The notes: a model not told the origin generated them from the letters alone. Counted from the stretch's first letter, positions 1-9,267 are shown. The stretch: 55,428 nucleotides of DNA from Candidatus Chloroploca sp. Khr17 (GCF_004138165.1 NZ_RYFF01000037.1:1-55428); one strand, 5' to 3'. Made by a program: numbers and translations.

Positions 1-2
1 TT

Positions 3-221
3 GTCAGTATGACGTGCGTCAAAGCGGAAGAAGCTGGGCGGACGGTCGTACTGGTCGACCCCGCATACACCTCGCAGATGTGTTCGTCCTGCGGTGAACT
101 CGTGAAGAAGACGCTGCGCGACCGCACCCATTCCTGCCCGAACTGCGGGCTGGTGATGGATAGGGATCATAATGCGGCACGCAACATCCTGCATCGGGGC
201 CTCCAGTATCTTAGATCGTAG
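3..221 (+). CDS. tnpB: TnpB (IS200/IS605 family) C-terminal part, cut by window edge
   Basis: This is the C-terminal end of a TnpB-type RNA-guided nuclease, and the frame stays open to the left edge of the window. It shows the OrfB zinc ribbon: a CSSCG pair, then CPNCG about 18 residues later. The closing signature DRDHNAARNILHRG follows, and its Asp belongs to the RuvC-like catalytic set. The protein then ends after a few residues. The upstream RuvC and wedge regions lie outside the window, so I cannot tell whether the gene is intact. A conserved right-end hairpin follows. A decayed relative lies at 26108-26325 on the other strand. Confidence 0.9.
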   Translation, partial: VSMTCVKAEEAGRTVVLVDPAYTSQMCSSCGELVKKTLRDRTHSCPNCGLVMDRDHNAARNILHRGLQYLRS

Positions 222-231
222 CTTGATGAGT

Positions 232-282
232 GTGGGGCGGCACACTCTGAAGCCCAGGTGCTTTAGCCCTGGGAGCCGTCAC
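232..282 (+). mobile_element. Right end of the IS200/IS605-type element
   Basis: This segment directly follows tnpB and holds a GC-rich hairpin (CCCAGG at 253-258 with CCTGGG at 268-273), ending in GGGAGCCGTCAC. The same order of GGGCGGCACAC, a hairpin and GGGAGCCGTCAC recurs after the tnpB remnant near 26098-26148. That shared layout makes a transposon end likely. In the family this end also forms the 3' part of the guide (omega) RNA; that role is inferred here. Confidence 0.7.
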
Positions 283-597
283 ATAGACACGTAAAGTATT
301 CAAATACTATCTTTTACGCATCATCTTACACGATTGCGGTAGATATATCACTCCTTAATTCATCTGTACATGAACAAGGTCTGTGATAGCCAGACTATAC
401 CATACTCCCGGCACAAGAGTGTAACCACTTGCCCCAAAAAGCGACGTGAAGTGGTGGGAATATCTATAACAGTTGCCGGTAGCTTGTTACCAGCAACTGC
501 TATTCCCCAGGCCCTTATTGCGTGATGCCGATCCTTGCCGCTCACCCTACCATACCATACAATCAAAGCAACCAGGGCTTGTGTGCCCTGGCTGAAC

Positions 598-695
598 ATG
601 GGGCAACCACGTTCCCTCACGCCCCCGTTTTCCTTCATCGTGTGCTACGCTGAAAATGGGGGAACCACGTTCCCCCACGCCCCCCGTTTTCCTTC
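598..695. repeat. Direct repeat of about 40 bp, two copies
   Basis: Copies at 598-636 and 656-695 both read ATGGGG, then AACCACGTTCC, then CACGCCCCC and GTTTTCCTTC, with a few differences. About 20 bases separate them. The arrangement looks like a tandem duplication that has since diverged. Confidence 0.7.
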
Positions 696-754
696 GTGGT
701 GGTACGCCGACAGGCGCATCGTGTACTGATGCAACGTCCGAGTAGGGTTCGATA

Positions 755-814
755 GCGTCCGCATCTGCGTCATCTGCGGACGCCCTAATCTGCGTCATCT
801 GCGTAATCTGCGGA
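755..814. repeat. CTGCGTCATCTGCGGA short repeats with inverted arms
   Basis: The word CTGCGTCATCTGCG occurs twice, and a third near-copy has TAATCTGCGG. The first copy is flanked by inverted arms GCGTCCGCA (755-763) and TGCGGACGC (775-783). It lies just upstream of the first cupin gene. Confidence 0.6.
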
Positions 815-883
815 CTATCGGGATGACGTTGCCTCAGCCCTACCCGTATTCGATCCGCACACTGAAAGATGCGAGAATCCCTG

Positions 884-1225
884 ATGAGCTTTGATCCTGA
901 ATATATGGTTGATGTGGCCGAGGCGTTGCGCCACGCTGCCTATGATGGGGCGATCTGGAGCCTGAATTGCGAGCAGTTGAATGTGAATCTGATGCGTTTG
1001 ATGACCGGGGCAGGCATTCCCGAGCATCGCAATGACGAACTCGATGTGCTCCTGGTGGTCTTTGAGGGCTCTGGTGAACTGCAACTGGATGATCAGCGGC
1101 TTGCCCTCGAGCCTGGCCTTGCACTGGTGATCCCTCGCGGGGCCCGCCGTGCGATCCGCTGCCTGCGTGGGCCGCTCGCCTATCTGATGGCCCACCGCCA
1201 ACGCGGGGCGCTCTTGCCGCGTTGA
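884..1225 (+). CDS. Small cupin-fold protein
   Basis: This is a single-domain cupin of about 113 residues. The motif region has GIPEHRNDELDVLLVVFEGSG, followed by a short link and a second strand block with PGLALVIPRGARRAI. The classic metal ligands are only partly present: there is one His in PEHRND, and the usual GxHxH core is not obvious, so metal binding is uncertain. I prefer the ATG at 884 to the one at 869 because GCGAGAA lies at a better distance. It converges on a second small cupin. Function and ligand are unknown; cupins of this size are often sensors or small-molecule-binding proteins. Confidence 0.7.
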   Translation: MSFDPEYMVDVAEALRHAAYDGAIWSLNCEQLNVNLMRLMTGAGIPEHRNDELDVLLVVFEGSGELQLDDQRLALEPGLALVIPRGARRAIRCLRGPLAYLMAHRQRGALLPR

Positions 1226-1268
1226 GGCGCAAACCCTGGGTGCGCTTAGTAGAGGGTGAGCGTTCGTC

Positions 1269-1301
1269 AGACCTCACAGGTCTTCAAGACCTGTGAGGTC
1301 T
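1269..1301. terminator. Perfect hairpin between convergent cupin genes
   Basis: Arms of 16 bp (AGACCTCACAGGTCTT and its complement) are separated by a single C. The hairpin lies 43 bases after the stop of the upstream cupin. There is no T-tract. A diverged copy, with the same flanking CGTCAGACC, follows the VanW gene at 14052-14090, so this is a repeat as well as a likely terminator. Confidence 0.6.
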
Positions 1302-1330
1302 AAGGCAGGCGCAGGCACAACGCACGTTGC

Positions 1331-1440
1331 GATAACGAATTGGGGCCACGAAGCAACGAATAATTGCGTCACAAAGCCTGTCTTCGTATATTCGTGAGTG
1401 TTCTTCGTGGTCGGCGGCGCTACCAGAAAACTCACTTCAC
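1331..1440. repeat. Palindromic repeat family 1, copy A (degenerate)
   Basis: This copy carries GATAACGAAT, GGCCACGAAG, then TATTCGTGAG and CTTCGTGGTCGGCGGCGC followed by ACCAGAAAAC. It shares its right half with the copies at 3843, 14099 and 34408. Its left arm is eroded. Confidence 0.6.
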
Positions 1441-1447
1441 AGACCAC

Positions 1448-1768
1448 TCACATCGCCCCCTTGAGCAAGAGCAGCAGCATCACGACGGGCGTCTTGGCAA
1501 CAATGCTGTGCGGCAACTGGGCCGGCATATGCACCCAGGTATTGGGGCCGGCCTCAAGCACCTCGGTGCCAAGCGTCAACGTTGCCGAACCCTCAACAAT
1601 ATGGAGCATGGCAGCCATCGAGGCCGTATGCTCCGAGAGTTCTTGCCCCGCCGCAAAACCAAAAAGCACCGCCTTGAGATGCGTATCCTGGTAGATCGTC
1701 CGGCTGATCGTGCCATCGGTGGGGATCGTCACCTGAGCGGCGAGATCCTGAAAACTGGTTGCATTCAT
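1448..1768 (-). CDS. Small cupin-domain protein
   Basis: This cupin of 106 residues has good motifs: GQELSEHTASMAAML (cupin 1), then GAPN-like LEAGPNTWVHMPAQLPHSIVA (cupin 2, with a late His). The protein ends in a hydrophobic LLLLLK stretch. The start at 1768 is supported by GGAGG seven bases upstream, while the longer open frame would run through a palindrome. Similar proteins buffer or sense small ligands. Its neighbour upstream is fabF on the same strand, separated by a large hairpin, so it is probably transcribed on its own. Ligand not known. Confidence 0.8.
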   Translation of the reverse strand: MNATSFQDLAAQVTIPTDGTISRTIYQDTHLKAVLFGFAAGQELSEHTASMAAMLHIVEGSATLTLGTEVLEAGPNTWVHMPAQLPHSIVAKTPVVMLLLLLKGAM

Positions 1769-1816
1769 ACGCTGCCTCCGGTAGCAATATCGGAGCCTAC
1801 GGCTCTCACGGATCTC

Positions 1817-1869
1817 GCTTGTGGTGGCGCACACAGCCAGCAAAGCTGGCTGTGTGCGCCACCACAAGC
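1817..1869. terminator. Perfect 25-bp-arm palindrome after fabF
   Basis: Arms of 25 bases meet at GCCAGC-AAA-GCTGGC. It lies just after the fabF stop and before the cupin gene. There is no T-tract. It belongs to the family of palindromes with a GCCAGC/GCTGGC core seen elsewhere in the window. Confidence 0.7.
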
Positions 1870-1887
1870 ATAGGATTAGTATGAGCC

Positions 1888-3294
1888 CTAGCGCTTAAAG
1901 ATCAACACGGCATTGACGCCACCAAAGCCAAACGAATTGGACATCGCAACCTGCAGGTGCGCCGGACGAGCGGTGCCGGGTACATAGTCAAGGTCGCACT
2001 CTTCATCGGGCTGGTCAAGGTTGAGCGTCGGTGGGATCAGGCTGTTCTGCAACGTCAAGATCGTCGCAACGGCTTCGACGGCACCAGCCGCCCCGGTGAG
2101 GTGCCCAATCATTGACTTATTCGCGCTGATCGGCACATTGCCGGCATACTCCCCAAAGACCTGCTTGATCGCCCGCGTTTCGGCCAGGTCACCGGCAGGC
2201 GTAGCGGTCGCGTGAGCATTGATATAGTCGATCTGCTGGGGATCAAGGCGGGCGTTGTGCAAGGCGCGACGCATCGCCCGCACCGCCCCATAGCCATTGG
2301 GGTCAGGGGCAGTGACGTGGTAAGCATCGGAACTGGCCCCATAGCCAAGCAACTCAGCCTGAATATGGGCACCCCGGCGGCGCGCACTCGACATGCGTTC
2401 GAGCACCAGCACAGCGGCGCCCTCGCCGAGCACGAAGCCATCACGGTGCGCATCAAAGGGGCGCGAGGCATGCGTCGGATCATCGTTGCCCTGGGTGGTC
2501 AACGCCCGGATCACCGCAAACGCACCAACCGTGAGCGCTGAAATCGGGGCTTCGGCCCCACCAGCCAGCATAATCTCGGCGTCACCCCGCCGGATCACCT
2601 CGGCTGCCTCACCGATGGCCTGGGCGCCAGCGGCACAGGCCGTACAGACCGCCGACGTATAGCCACGCAACCCGAGCTGGATCGCAACCTGACTCGAGGG
2701 CATATGCGGCAGCGCCGACGCAATGAAAAAGGGACTAATCTTCATCCCACCGCGTTGCAGCAGCGTCGCCGAAGCCTGCTCGATCTCTTGCATCGAACTG
2801 GTACCGCAACCAATCAGCGTACCAATCTCCTCACTGGCCGCCGGGTCAATGCGCAGATTTGCCGCTGTGACCGCCATATGCGCTGCGGCAACGGCTAACT
2901 GACTGGAACGCGAAATACGCCGGGCCTCTTTCGCATCCATAAAGACCTGCGGCACGAAATTGGGCACCTGGGCGGCAATCTGGCACGGGAACTGGCTCGC
3001 ATCAAAGTGGGTAATGCGCGTTACCGCACTCTGCCCACTACTCAAGCCCTTCCAAAAAGGAGCCAACCCGATCCCGAAAGGCGAAACAACGCCCATCCCA
3101 GTCACAACAATCCGGCGGTCTTCATCCTCTTCATCCAGCCCGAGCGGCAAAGGGGCGGTGATTGGCGCATCCTCAAGCACCTCGGCCAGCAATTCATCAA
3201 TCCGGGCCTCAAGGTCAGTGGACGCCGTCGAACGCACCAGACTGAGCAACTCGGCACGCAGGGCCGCTCGCCGATTCGCTGACATCTGCGCCAT
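1888..3294 (-). CDS. fabF: 3-oxoacyl-ACP synthase II (KAS II)
   Basis: This is the condensing enzyme of type II fatty acid synthesis, joining malonyl-ACP to a growing acyl-ACP in the cytoplasm. The Cys-His-His triad is visible in CTACAAGAQ, NAHATATPAGD and KSMIGHLTGAAG. The fold begins at RIVVTGMGVVSPFG and ends with NSFGFGGVNAVLIFKR. The start at 3294 has AGGA about ten bases upstream and gives 468 residues. That is longer than the usual 410 because about 60 acidic, Leu-rich residues precede the synthase domain. It lies 74 bases after fabZ on the same strand, so the two probably form one transcript. Confidence 0.95.
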   Translation of the reverse strand: MAQMSANRRAALRAELLSLVRSTASTDLEARIDELLAEVLEDAPITAPLPLGLDEEDEDRRIVVTGMGVVSPFGIGLAPFWKGLSSGQSAVTRITHFDASQFPCQIAAQVPNFVPQVFMDAKEARRISRSSQLAVAAAHMAVTAANLRIDPAASEEIGTLIGCGTSSMQEIEQASATLLQRGGMKISPFFIASALPHMPSSQVAIQLGLRGYTSAVCTACAAGAQAIGEAAEVIRRGDAEIMLAGGAEAPISALTVGAFAVIRALTTQGNDDPTHASRPFDAHRDGFVLGEGAAVLVLERMSSARRRGAHIQAELLGYGASSDAYHVTAPDPNGYGAVRAMRRALHNARLDPQQIDYINAHATATPAGDLAETRAIKQVFGEYAGNVPISANKSMIGHLTGAAGAVEAVATILTLQNSLIPPTLNLDQPDEECDLDYVPGTARPAHLQVAMSNSFGFGGVNAVLIFKR

Positions 3295-3368
3295 AGTCAA
3301 GTCCTGGCCTATACGCGGAAACGTTCGAGTATGATACCACGCTGCACGAGAGCCTGCAACGCGAGGGC

Positions 3369-3794
3369 TTACCCCGTCACGGCAAAGAGCAGGCCCGCCT
3401 CGCACGCCAATTCGCCGTCAACAGTGGCCCGCCCTCGGCCTTTGCCAATGCCACGACGCAGCTTGTCAAGGGTCACTTCGAGGCGCAGATGATCGCCGGG
3501 GCGCACCACCCGCTTGAAGCGACAATCATCAATTCCTGCAAAGAGCACCAGTTTATCAGCGTAGGCCGGCAGACTCATCACCGCCACGGCACCAGTCTGC
3601 GCCAGCGCCTCGACAATCAACACCCCGGGCATCACCGGATTCTCGGGGAAGTGGCCTTGAAACTGCGGCTCATTGACCGTGACCAACTTCTCGCCCACTG
3701 CGCGTACCCCGGCCTCAAGCTCGCTCACCCGGTCAAGCAAGAGGAACGGGTACCGATGCGGCAAAATCGCCATAATCTCTTGGATTGTTAACAC
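3369..3794 (-). CDS. fabZ: 3-hydroxyacyl-ACP dehydratase FabZ
   Basis: This hotdog-fold enzyme of 141 residues dehydrates 3-hydroxyacyl-ACP to trans-2-enoyl-ACP. The signature is complete: [12 protein letters not shown] at the N-terminus and [20 protein letters not shown], which holds the catalytic His and Glu. It starts with GTG at 3794, with AAAGGAT upstream at a normal distance. It is first in a two-gene unit with fabF. The chain length matches the family. Confidence 0.96.
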   Translation of the reverse strand: MLTIQEIMAILPHRYPFLLLDRVSELEAGVRAVGEKLVTVNEPQFQGHFPENPVMPGVLIVEALAQTGAVAVMSLPAYADKLVLFAGIDDCRFKRVVRPGDHLRLEVTLDKLRRGIGKGRGRATVDGELACEAGLLFAVTG

Positions 3795-3842
3795 AGGTCT
3801 TGATCCTTTCTATATCGTGTTTCGTCGTCGGTCAACTATATG

Positions 3843-3962
3843 TCCCGGTAGCACCACCGACCACGAATATTGATAACGAATAAACGAATATGGGCGGCTC
3901 TGTGCGGTATTCGTTTATTCGTGACCCCCATTCGTGGTCGGCTAACGACGCCAGAAAACTTC
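3843..3962. repeat. Palindromic repeat family 1, copy B
   Basis: The left arm has GGTAGCACCACCGACCACGAAT and the right arm ATTCGTGGTCGGC, then GACGCCAGAAAACTT. The middle carries GATAACGAATAAACGAATATGGGC and GCGGTATTCGTTTATTCGTG. The two halves are inverted copies of each other. It lies upstream of fabZ. At 3967-3987 a small hairpin (ACACACTA, loop of five, TAGTGTGT) follows. Confidence 0.75.
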
Positions 3963-3985
3963 ATTCACACACTAATAAGTAGTGT

Positions 3986-4127
3986 GTAACCTACGTTTTC
4001 TGCTCTAGGGCTTGGCTTCGACAAGCTCAGCCAACGGCGGACGATGGGCGTTGCGTACGGACGAAGCCTGGGCCTGCCGAAGCCTAAGCCTGCCGAAGCC
4101 CCGTTGATAGAAGCAAACTTTTGTTAC
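3986..4127. repeat. Second element with GTAAC...GTTAC inverted ends
   Basis: The ends read GTAACCTACGTTTTCTGC and, inverted, GAAGCAAACTTTTGTTAC. They resemble the outer ends of copy C at 14099-14240. The interior differs: it holds GGCTTCGACAAGCTCAGCC and several copies of CCTGCCGAAGCC. This may be a related miniature element with a different core. Confidence 0.5.
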
Positions 4128-4227
4128 CGACCATACGTCGGTTGAGTCCCTACTAGATCTCCATGCTAGAATAGAAGGGAACTAGTTGATATGATGATGT
4201 AGAACACACGCTGTGTGAGGTAATAGA

Positions 4228-4725
4228 ATGCAACAACGTAGTGGTGGTGGTTGGATCGGTTGGTTGATTTTCCTCCTTGTCATCTTCGGCTCGCGTTTTC
4301 TTCCGCCTGTCGCCCAGTGGCTTTCACAGGTCACTGGTTTCGCTATTACAACACCGATGCTGATCGGGGTTCTGGTTGGGCTTGGCGTGCTGGTGAGCAT
4401 TGTCAGTTCCATGATCCAAGAGACAAATAAGGAGCAACCCCCTGGCACCGGGATGCCACCAATGCCAACCGGTCAACCGCGGCGCGGCGCGGCCAATGGG
4501 CCGACGATTTCGGTTCCACCGACGTCGGCATCGTCACCCTTTCCCGCTGCGCCCCACAGTGGCTTGCCGCAGGCACGTTTGCCCACTGGTGCGCCCCCAC
4601 GCTTAAAGCCGCCTCAGTTCGAGCCAATTATTGATCCCCGGGTGCTGGTCATTGGCATTGTTGGCCTTGTCCTTATGGGGGGCGTCTTTTTGTTGCTTTT
4701 CCTTGTTGCGCCAGCCATTCCGTAA
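4228..4725 (+). CDS. Small membrane protein with Pro-rich loop
   Basis: I do not recognise the family. The protein has 165 residues. Two hydrophobic spans lie near the N-terminus (WIGWLIFLLVIFG, and LIGVLVGLGVLVSIVSSMI around residues 40-63). A Pro/Ala-rich linker of about 65 residues follows, then a C-terminal span with VLVIGIVGLVLMGGVFLLLFL. GAGGTAA sits five bases before the ATG. It ends 24 bases before a methyltransferase gene on the same strand, so the two may be co-transcribed. No catalytic motif is visible. Confidence 0.75.
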   Translation: MQQRSGGGWIGWLIFLLVIFGSRFLPPVAQWLSQVTGFAITTPMLIGVLVGLGVLVSIVSSMIQETNKEQPPGTGMPPMPTGQPRRGAANGPTISVPPTSASSPFPAAPHSGLPQARLPTGAPPRLKPPQFEPIIDPRVLVIGIVGLVLMGGVFLLLFLVAPAIP

Positions 4726-4749
4726 CAACAATCAGTGTATGGTGGATCT

Positions 4750-5517
4750 ATGCAGTCCTATGACCCCTTTGCCCGCTACTACGATGCCGATTTTCGTGAA
4801 TACCGCGATGATGTGGCCCTGTATCACGAGTTCGCCCGCCGCACGGGGGGGCCCCTGCTCGAGTTGATGTGTGGCACCGGTCGTGTGCTGGTGCCGCTTG
4901 CCGAAGCCGGCTATACGATCACTGGCGTCGATAGTTCAGCCGCGATGCTTGACCTTGCCCGCGAACAACTCGCCGAGGCCGAATTGACCGCCCAGACAAC
5001 CCTGATCCAAGGCGATGTCCGTGATGTTCATGTGCCCACCAACCATTTTAGCCTGGCTTTCATCGCGATCAATTCGTTTATGCACCTCGAACGGGTCGGC
5101 GACCAACTTGCCTGCCTGAATACGATGCGCAAGGCGCTAACCCGGCGCGGCCTGCTGATCCTCGATCTCTTTAGCCCCGATCCTGCCGAGATCATCCGCG
5201 AAGATAACCGGCTTGTCCTTGACCGTGCCTATCACCTCGATGGCCGTTATGTGCAGAAGTTTGTCGCCATTGATAGCGACTATGCGTCGCAAGTGAGTCG
5301 CGTCACCTACCTCTACGATGAAACCGATCTACAGGGTCAGGTGACACGACGCACGATGCAGTTCACAATGCGCTGGTTGTATCGCTTTGAACTCGAACAC
5401 CTGCTGGCCCGGGCCGGTTTTGTGGTTCGCCACATCTATGGCTCGTATGAGCTCGATGAGTACGCCACAGGCAGCCCGCGCCTTATTGCGGTGGCGAGTC
5501 CGGCCCGCGAAGCCTAG
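4750..5517 (+). CDS. Class I SAM-dependent methyltransferase
   Basis: This Rossmann-fold methyltransferase has about 255 residues. SAM motif I is LLELMCGTGRVLVPLA, followed by GVDSSAAML and the acidic end of strand 2. QGDVRDV and FIAINSFMHL fit motifs II and III, and the post-motif region has RRGLLILDLFSPD. The opening DPFARYYDADF is typical of small-molecule methyltransferases. I prefer the ATG at 4750, preceded by GGTGGA, to the ATG at 4735. The substrate is unknown. It converges on gmd, with only nine bases between the stops. Confidence 0.85.
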   Translation: MQSYDPFARYYDADFREYRDDVALYHEFARRTGGPLLELMCGTGRVLVPLAEAGYTITGVDSSAAMLDLAREQLAEAELTAQTTLIQGDVRDVHVPTNHFSLAFIAINSFMHLERVGDQLACLNTMRKALTRRGLLILDLFSPDPAEIIREDNRLVLDRAYHLDGRYVQKFVAIDSDYASQVSRVTYLYDETDLQGQVTRRTMQFTMRWLYRFELEHLLARAGFVVRHIYGSYELDEYATGSPRLIAVASPAREA

Positions 5518-5526
5518 CATACGTCG

Positions 5527-6516
<990 letters not shown>

Positions 6517-6628
6517 TCAAACGAAGCTTCGTGCGGTATCAGTATACCCAACATCATGTGCTATAGTGTAACATTACTGGCGTTTTGCATTTCTGGGGAA
6601 GCGGGGCCAAAGGCACCCAATAAGCTCG

Positions 6629-6657
6629 CTTATGCTGGCCGTTTTCGCCAGCATAAG
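6629..6657. repeat. Hairpin CTTATGCTGGC / GCCAGCATAAG
   Basis: Eleven-base arms flank CGTTTTC, directly left of the nested palindrome at 6656-6784. The arms carry the GCTGGC/GCCAGC words in reversed order relative to the other palindromes. Confidence 0.6.
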
Positions 6658-6784
6658 GCATGTTTCAAACGAGCTTGACCGTTTGCGGTAATTGGAGTGC
6701 CGACTTCAGTCGGCTGAACTGGAAGCCGACTGAAGTCGGCACTCCAAACGGTCAAGCAAGCATACCCAATGCTGAAACATGCCT
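6656..6784. repeat. Nested three-level palindrome upstream of pcrA
   Basis: Three inverted repeats are nested. The outer pair AGGCATGTTTCA is at 6656-6667 and 6773-6784. The middle pair GCTTGACCGTTT is at 6673-6684 and 6746-6757. The inner 22-base pair, beginning TGGAGTGCCGACTTCAG, is at 6693-6714 and 6725-6746. All arms are exact. The structure sits between divergent gmd and pcrA, where no terminator is needed. Confidence 0.85.
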
Positions 6785-6830
6785 AAGCCTTGCGTTGAAG
6801 GGCTTCAGCCCTGACGTTGATGAGGTAGAT

Positions 6831-9125
6831 ATGTCCAAGCATACACAAGGGCTGAATCCCGCACAACGACGGGCCGTCGAGGCAACTGCCGGACCCGTGC
6901 TGGTGCTGGCCGGGCCGGGCAGCGGCAAGACACGGGTGTTGACGCATCGCATTGCCTATCTGATCAATGAGGCTGGGGTCGATCCGTTTCATATCCTGGC
7001 GGTGACGTTTACCAATAAGGCCGCCCGCGAGATGAAGGATCGCCTCCATGCGTTGATCGGCCCCGATGCGGCGCAGGTGCTCTCGGCGGGCACCTTTCAT
7101 AGCCTCTGTGCGCGGTTCCTCCGCAAGGATATTGTCCACCTCGGGCGCGAACGCGATTTTGCGATCTACGATGCCGATGATCAACTTCGCTTGATGCGCC
7201 GGGTGCTGCGCGACCTCAAGCTTGATGAGAAACAGCATCCCCCTAGGGCGATCCTTGGCCAGATTTCGAGTGCCAAAAATGAACTCGTCTCGCCTCAGGA
7301 GTATGCCCGCCTCAATCGTACCTATTTCGGTGAGCTTGTGACGCGCTGCTACGAACGCTACCAGGCGCTGCTACGCGAGTCGAACGCGCTCGATTTTGAT
7401 GATCTGCTGGTCGAAACAGTGCGCCTATTTGACGAGCATCCCGCGGTGCTGGCACGCTATCAAGATCGCTATACGCACCTGCTTGTTGACGAGTATCAGG
7501 ATACCAATCGGGTGCAGTACCTCTTGGTGCGCCAACTCGCGCTGCGCCACCGCAACCTCTTTGTCGTCGGCGATGATGATCAGTCGATCTATCAGTTCCG
7601 TGGCGCTGATGTGCGCAATATTCGCTCGTTTGAAGTGGATTATCCCGAGGCCCAGGTGATTCTGCTCGAGCAGAATTATCGTTCGACCCAGGCGATTCTT
7701 GATACGGCTCAGGCGATTATCAATGCCGGTGATAAGCAGCGCCACCTCAAAAGCCTCTGGACCGACAACGATCAGGGCCTCGACGTTGCGCTCTACGAGG
7801 GCTTTGACCAGGAAGCCGAGGCGGGTTTTGTCGTGGACGAAATTGCCCGCCTGGTTGCCGCCGGCGAGGTGACACCGGGCGGGTGCGCGGTGATGTATCG
7901 CACCAATGCTCAATCCCGCCCCGTCGAAGAGGCGCTGATCCGACGTGGCTTGGCCTATCAAATTGTTGGCGGCATGCGTTTTTATGACCGCAAAGAGATC
8001 AAAGATGTCATCGGTTATCTGCGTCTGATCATCAATCCCTTTGATAGTGTTAGCTTCAGCCGGATCCTCAACTGGCCCGGACGGGGCATTGGCGAGCGCA
8101 CCGAGGCCGAGTTGATGCGCTGGGCAATGGAGATGGGCGTGCCCGTCTTTCAGGCGCTGCGTGAACTCGAAACAGGCACTATCGCGTCACCTTTGAATGC
8201 CCGGTCAACCAGTGCGCTGCTTGGGTTCCTTGCCCTTATTGACGAGCTCAGCCGTGACTGGCAAGAACGTCCCCTCACCGAGTTGATGGATACGGTGCTT
8301 GAGCGCGTTGGGGTGCGCCAGGCGCTTGAGCAAGAGTATGGCGTAGAAGCAGCCGAAGAGCGCTGGCGTAATATCGAGGAGTTGCGCTCGGTGAGCACCG
8401 AATATCTCAATCTGCCAACCGAAGCTCAGTTGCCGACCTTTCTCGAAGAAGTCGCCCTCGTGGCCGACGTCGACCGCTTCGATGCGGAAGCCGATGCGAT
8501 CACCTGCATTACGCTTCATCAGGCCAAAGGCCTTGAATTTCCGGTCGTTTTTCTGATCGGACTCGAGGATGGCTTGCTGCCGCATAGCCGTTCGCTCGAA
8601 ACCCGCGACCAGATCGAAGAAGAGCGCCGCCTGCTCTATGTTGGCATAACCCGTGCCAGGCAACGCCTCTATCTCTGTTACGCCTTCAAGCGCATGCAGT
8701 ACGGGCGCAGCACGTTCAGCACACGCTCACGTTTCCTCACCGACATTCCCCGTGAATTGCTGAAACAGCCGCACGGGCGCAGCGGAATCAATCAACCGAC
8801 GGCTCAGACGAGCATGTTCACCAAGCGGAGCGGTCTCGACCGCGAACCTGAACAGCGCATTGCCAGGCCAGGCCAGAAGACCGCGCCTGTCGTCATCCCA
8901 GCCAATCGTTCCGGTGGCAAAAACACCCGGACAAAACGGCCTGCCGGCCCAACGGAAGTCTCCTTTTTTGCCGGGCAGCGTGTTCGCCACGCGACCTTTG
9001 GCGAAGGTGTCGTTGTCAGCAGTCGCCTGGTGGAGGACGACGAAGAGGTCACCGTTAGCTTCCCTGACCGCGAACGACGGCTGCTCGCCAGCTTTGCCCG
9101 TCTTGAACGGGTGAGCGAAGCGTAA
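6831..9125 (+). CDS. pcrA: ATP-dependent DNA helicase PcrA/UvrD
   Basis: This superfamily 1A 3'-5' DNA helicase of 764 residues acts in nucleotide excision repair, mismatch repair and fork or transcription conflict. Motifs appear in order: LNPAQRRAVEA (Q motif), GPGSGKT (I), VDEYQDTN (II), GDDDQSIYQFRGA (III), QNYRSTQ (IV), TLHQAKGLEFPVVF (V) and YVGITRARQRLYL (VI). The last 45 residues, from FFAGQRVRHATFGEGVV, form the Tudor-like domain known in PcrA to contact RNA polymerase. The start at 6831 has GAGG six bases upstream. A longer frame back to 6660 would run through the nested palindrome and is rejected. Confidence 0.96.
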   Translation: MSKHTQGLNPAQRRAVEATAGPVLVLAGPGSGKTRVLTHRIAYLINEAGVDPFHILAVTFTNKAAREMKDRLHALIGPDAAQVLSAGTFHSLCARFLRKDIVHLGRERDFAIYDADDQLRLMRRVLRDLKLDEKQHPPRAILGQISSAKNELVSPQEYARLNRTYFGELVTRCYERYQALLRESNALDFDDLLVETVRLFDEHPAVLARYQDRYTHLLVDEYQDTNRVQYLLVRQLALRHRNLFVVGDDDQSIYQFRGADVRNIRSFEVDYPEAQVILLEQNYRSTQAILDTAQAIINAGDKQRHLKSLWTDNDQGLDVALYEGFDQEAEAGFVVDEIARLVAAGEVTPGGCAVMYRTNAQSRPVEEALIRRGLAYQIVGGMRFYDRKEIKDVIGYLRLIINPFDSVSFSRILNWPGRGIGERTEAELMRWAMEMGVPVFQALRELETGTIASPLNARSTSALLGFLALIDELSRDWQERPLTELMDTVLERVGVRQALEQEYGVEAAEERWRNIEELRSVSTEYLNLPTEAQLPTFLEEVALVADVDRFDAEADAITCITLHQAKGLEFPVVFLIGLEDGLLPHSRSLETRDQIEEERRLLYVGITRARQRLYLCYAFKRMQYGRSTFSTRSRFLTDIPRELLKQPHGRSGINQPTAQTSMFTKRSGLDREPEQRIARPGQKTAPVVIPANRSGGKNTRTKRPAGPTEVSFFAGQRVRHATFGEGVVVSSRLVEDDEEVTVSFPDRERRLLASFARLERVSEA

Positions 9126-9196
9126 GCCGATCCTCAGAGCAGCGTCGTTTCCGCAGACACGATCCTGGTCGCTCACTGAGAAGCTATGCAGAGGGC

Positions 9197-9230
9197 AGGC
9201 TGTATGGTCTTCTGAAAGACCCTACAGCCT
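9197..9230. terminator. Hairpin after pcrA
   Basis: The arms AGGCTGTA-GGTCTT and AAGACC-TACAGCCT pair with one mismatch around a short loop. It lies about 70 bases after the pcrA stop and just before the next gene. There is no strong T-tract. Confidence 0.6.
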
Positions 9231-9267
9231 AACCTTGATGCGCCCATTATGTAAAAAGGGATCCCTT

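Larger units (their letters stand above)
283..883. other. Long non-coding stretch with short repeats
   Basis: About 600 bases carry no convincing gene. The open frames here overlap repeats and lack ribosome binding sites. It contains two copies of a 40-base direct repeat and a short tandem and inverted repeat, both listed separately. Nothing resembling a tRNA was found. Confidence 0.5.

Noticed and set aside
360-638. Minus-strand frame of 92 residues
   Set aside because: No ribosome binding site, overlaps the direct repeat at 598-636, and the sequence has no recognisable family.
755-814. Possible tRNA or small RNA from the folded repeat
   Set aside because: No tRNA arms or T-loop consensus, and the fold is explained by short inverted words.
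3295-3405. Longer start for fabF
   Set aside because: It would overlap the 3' end of fabZ, and the ATG at 3294 has AGGA upstream.
6660-6830. Longer start for pcrA
   Set aside because: It would translate the nested palindrome. The ATG at 6831 has a good GAGG and matches the family start.
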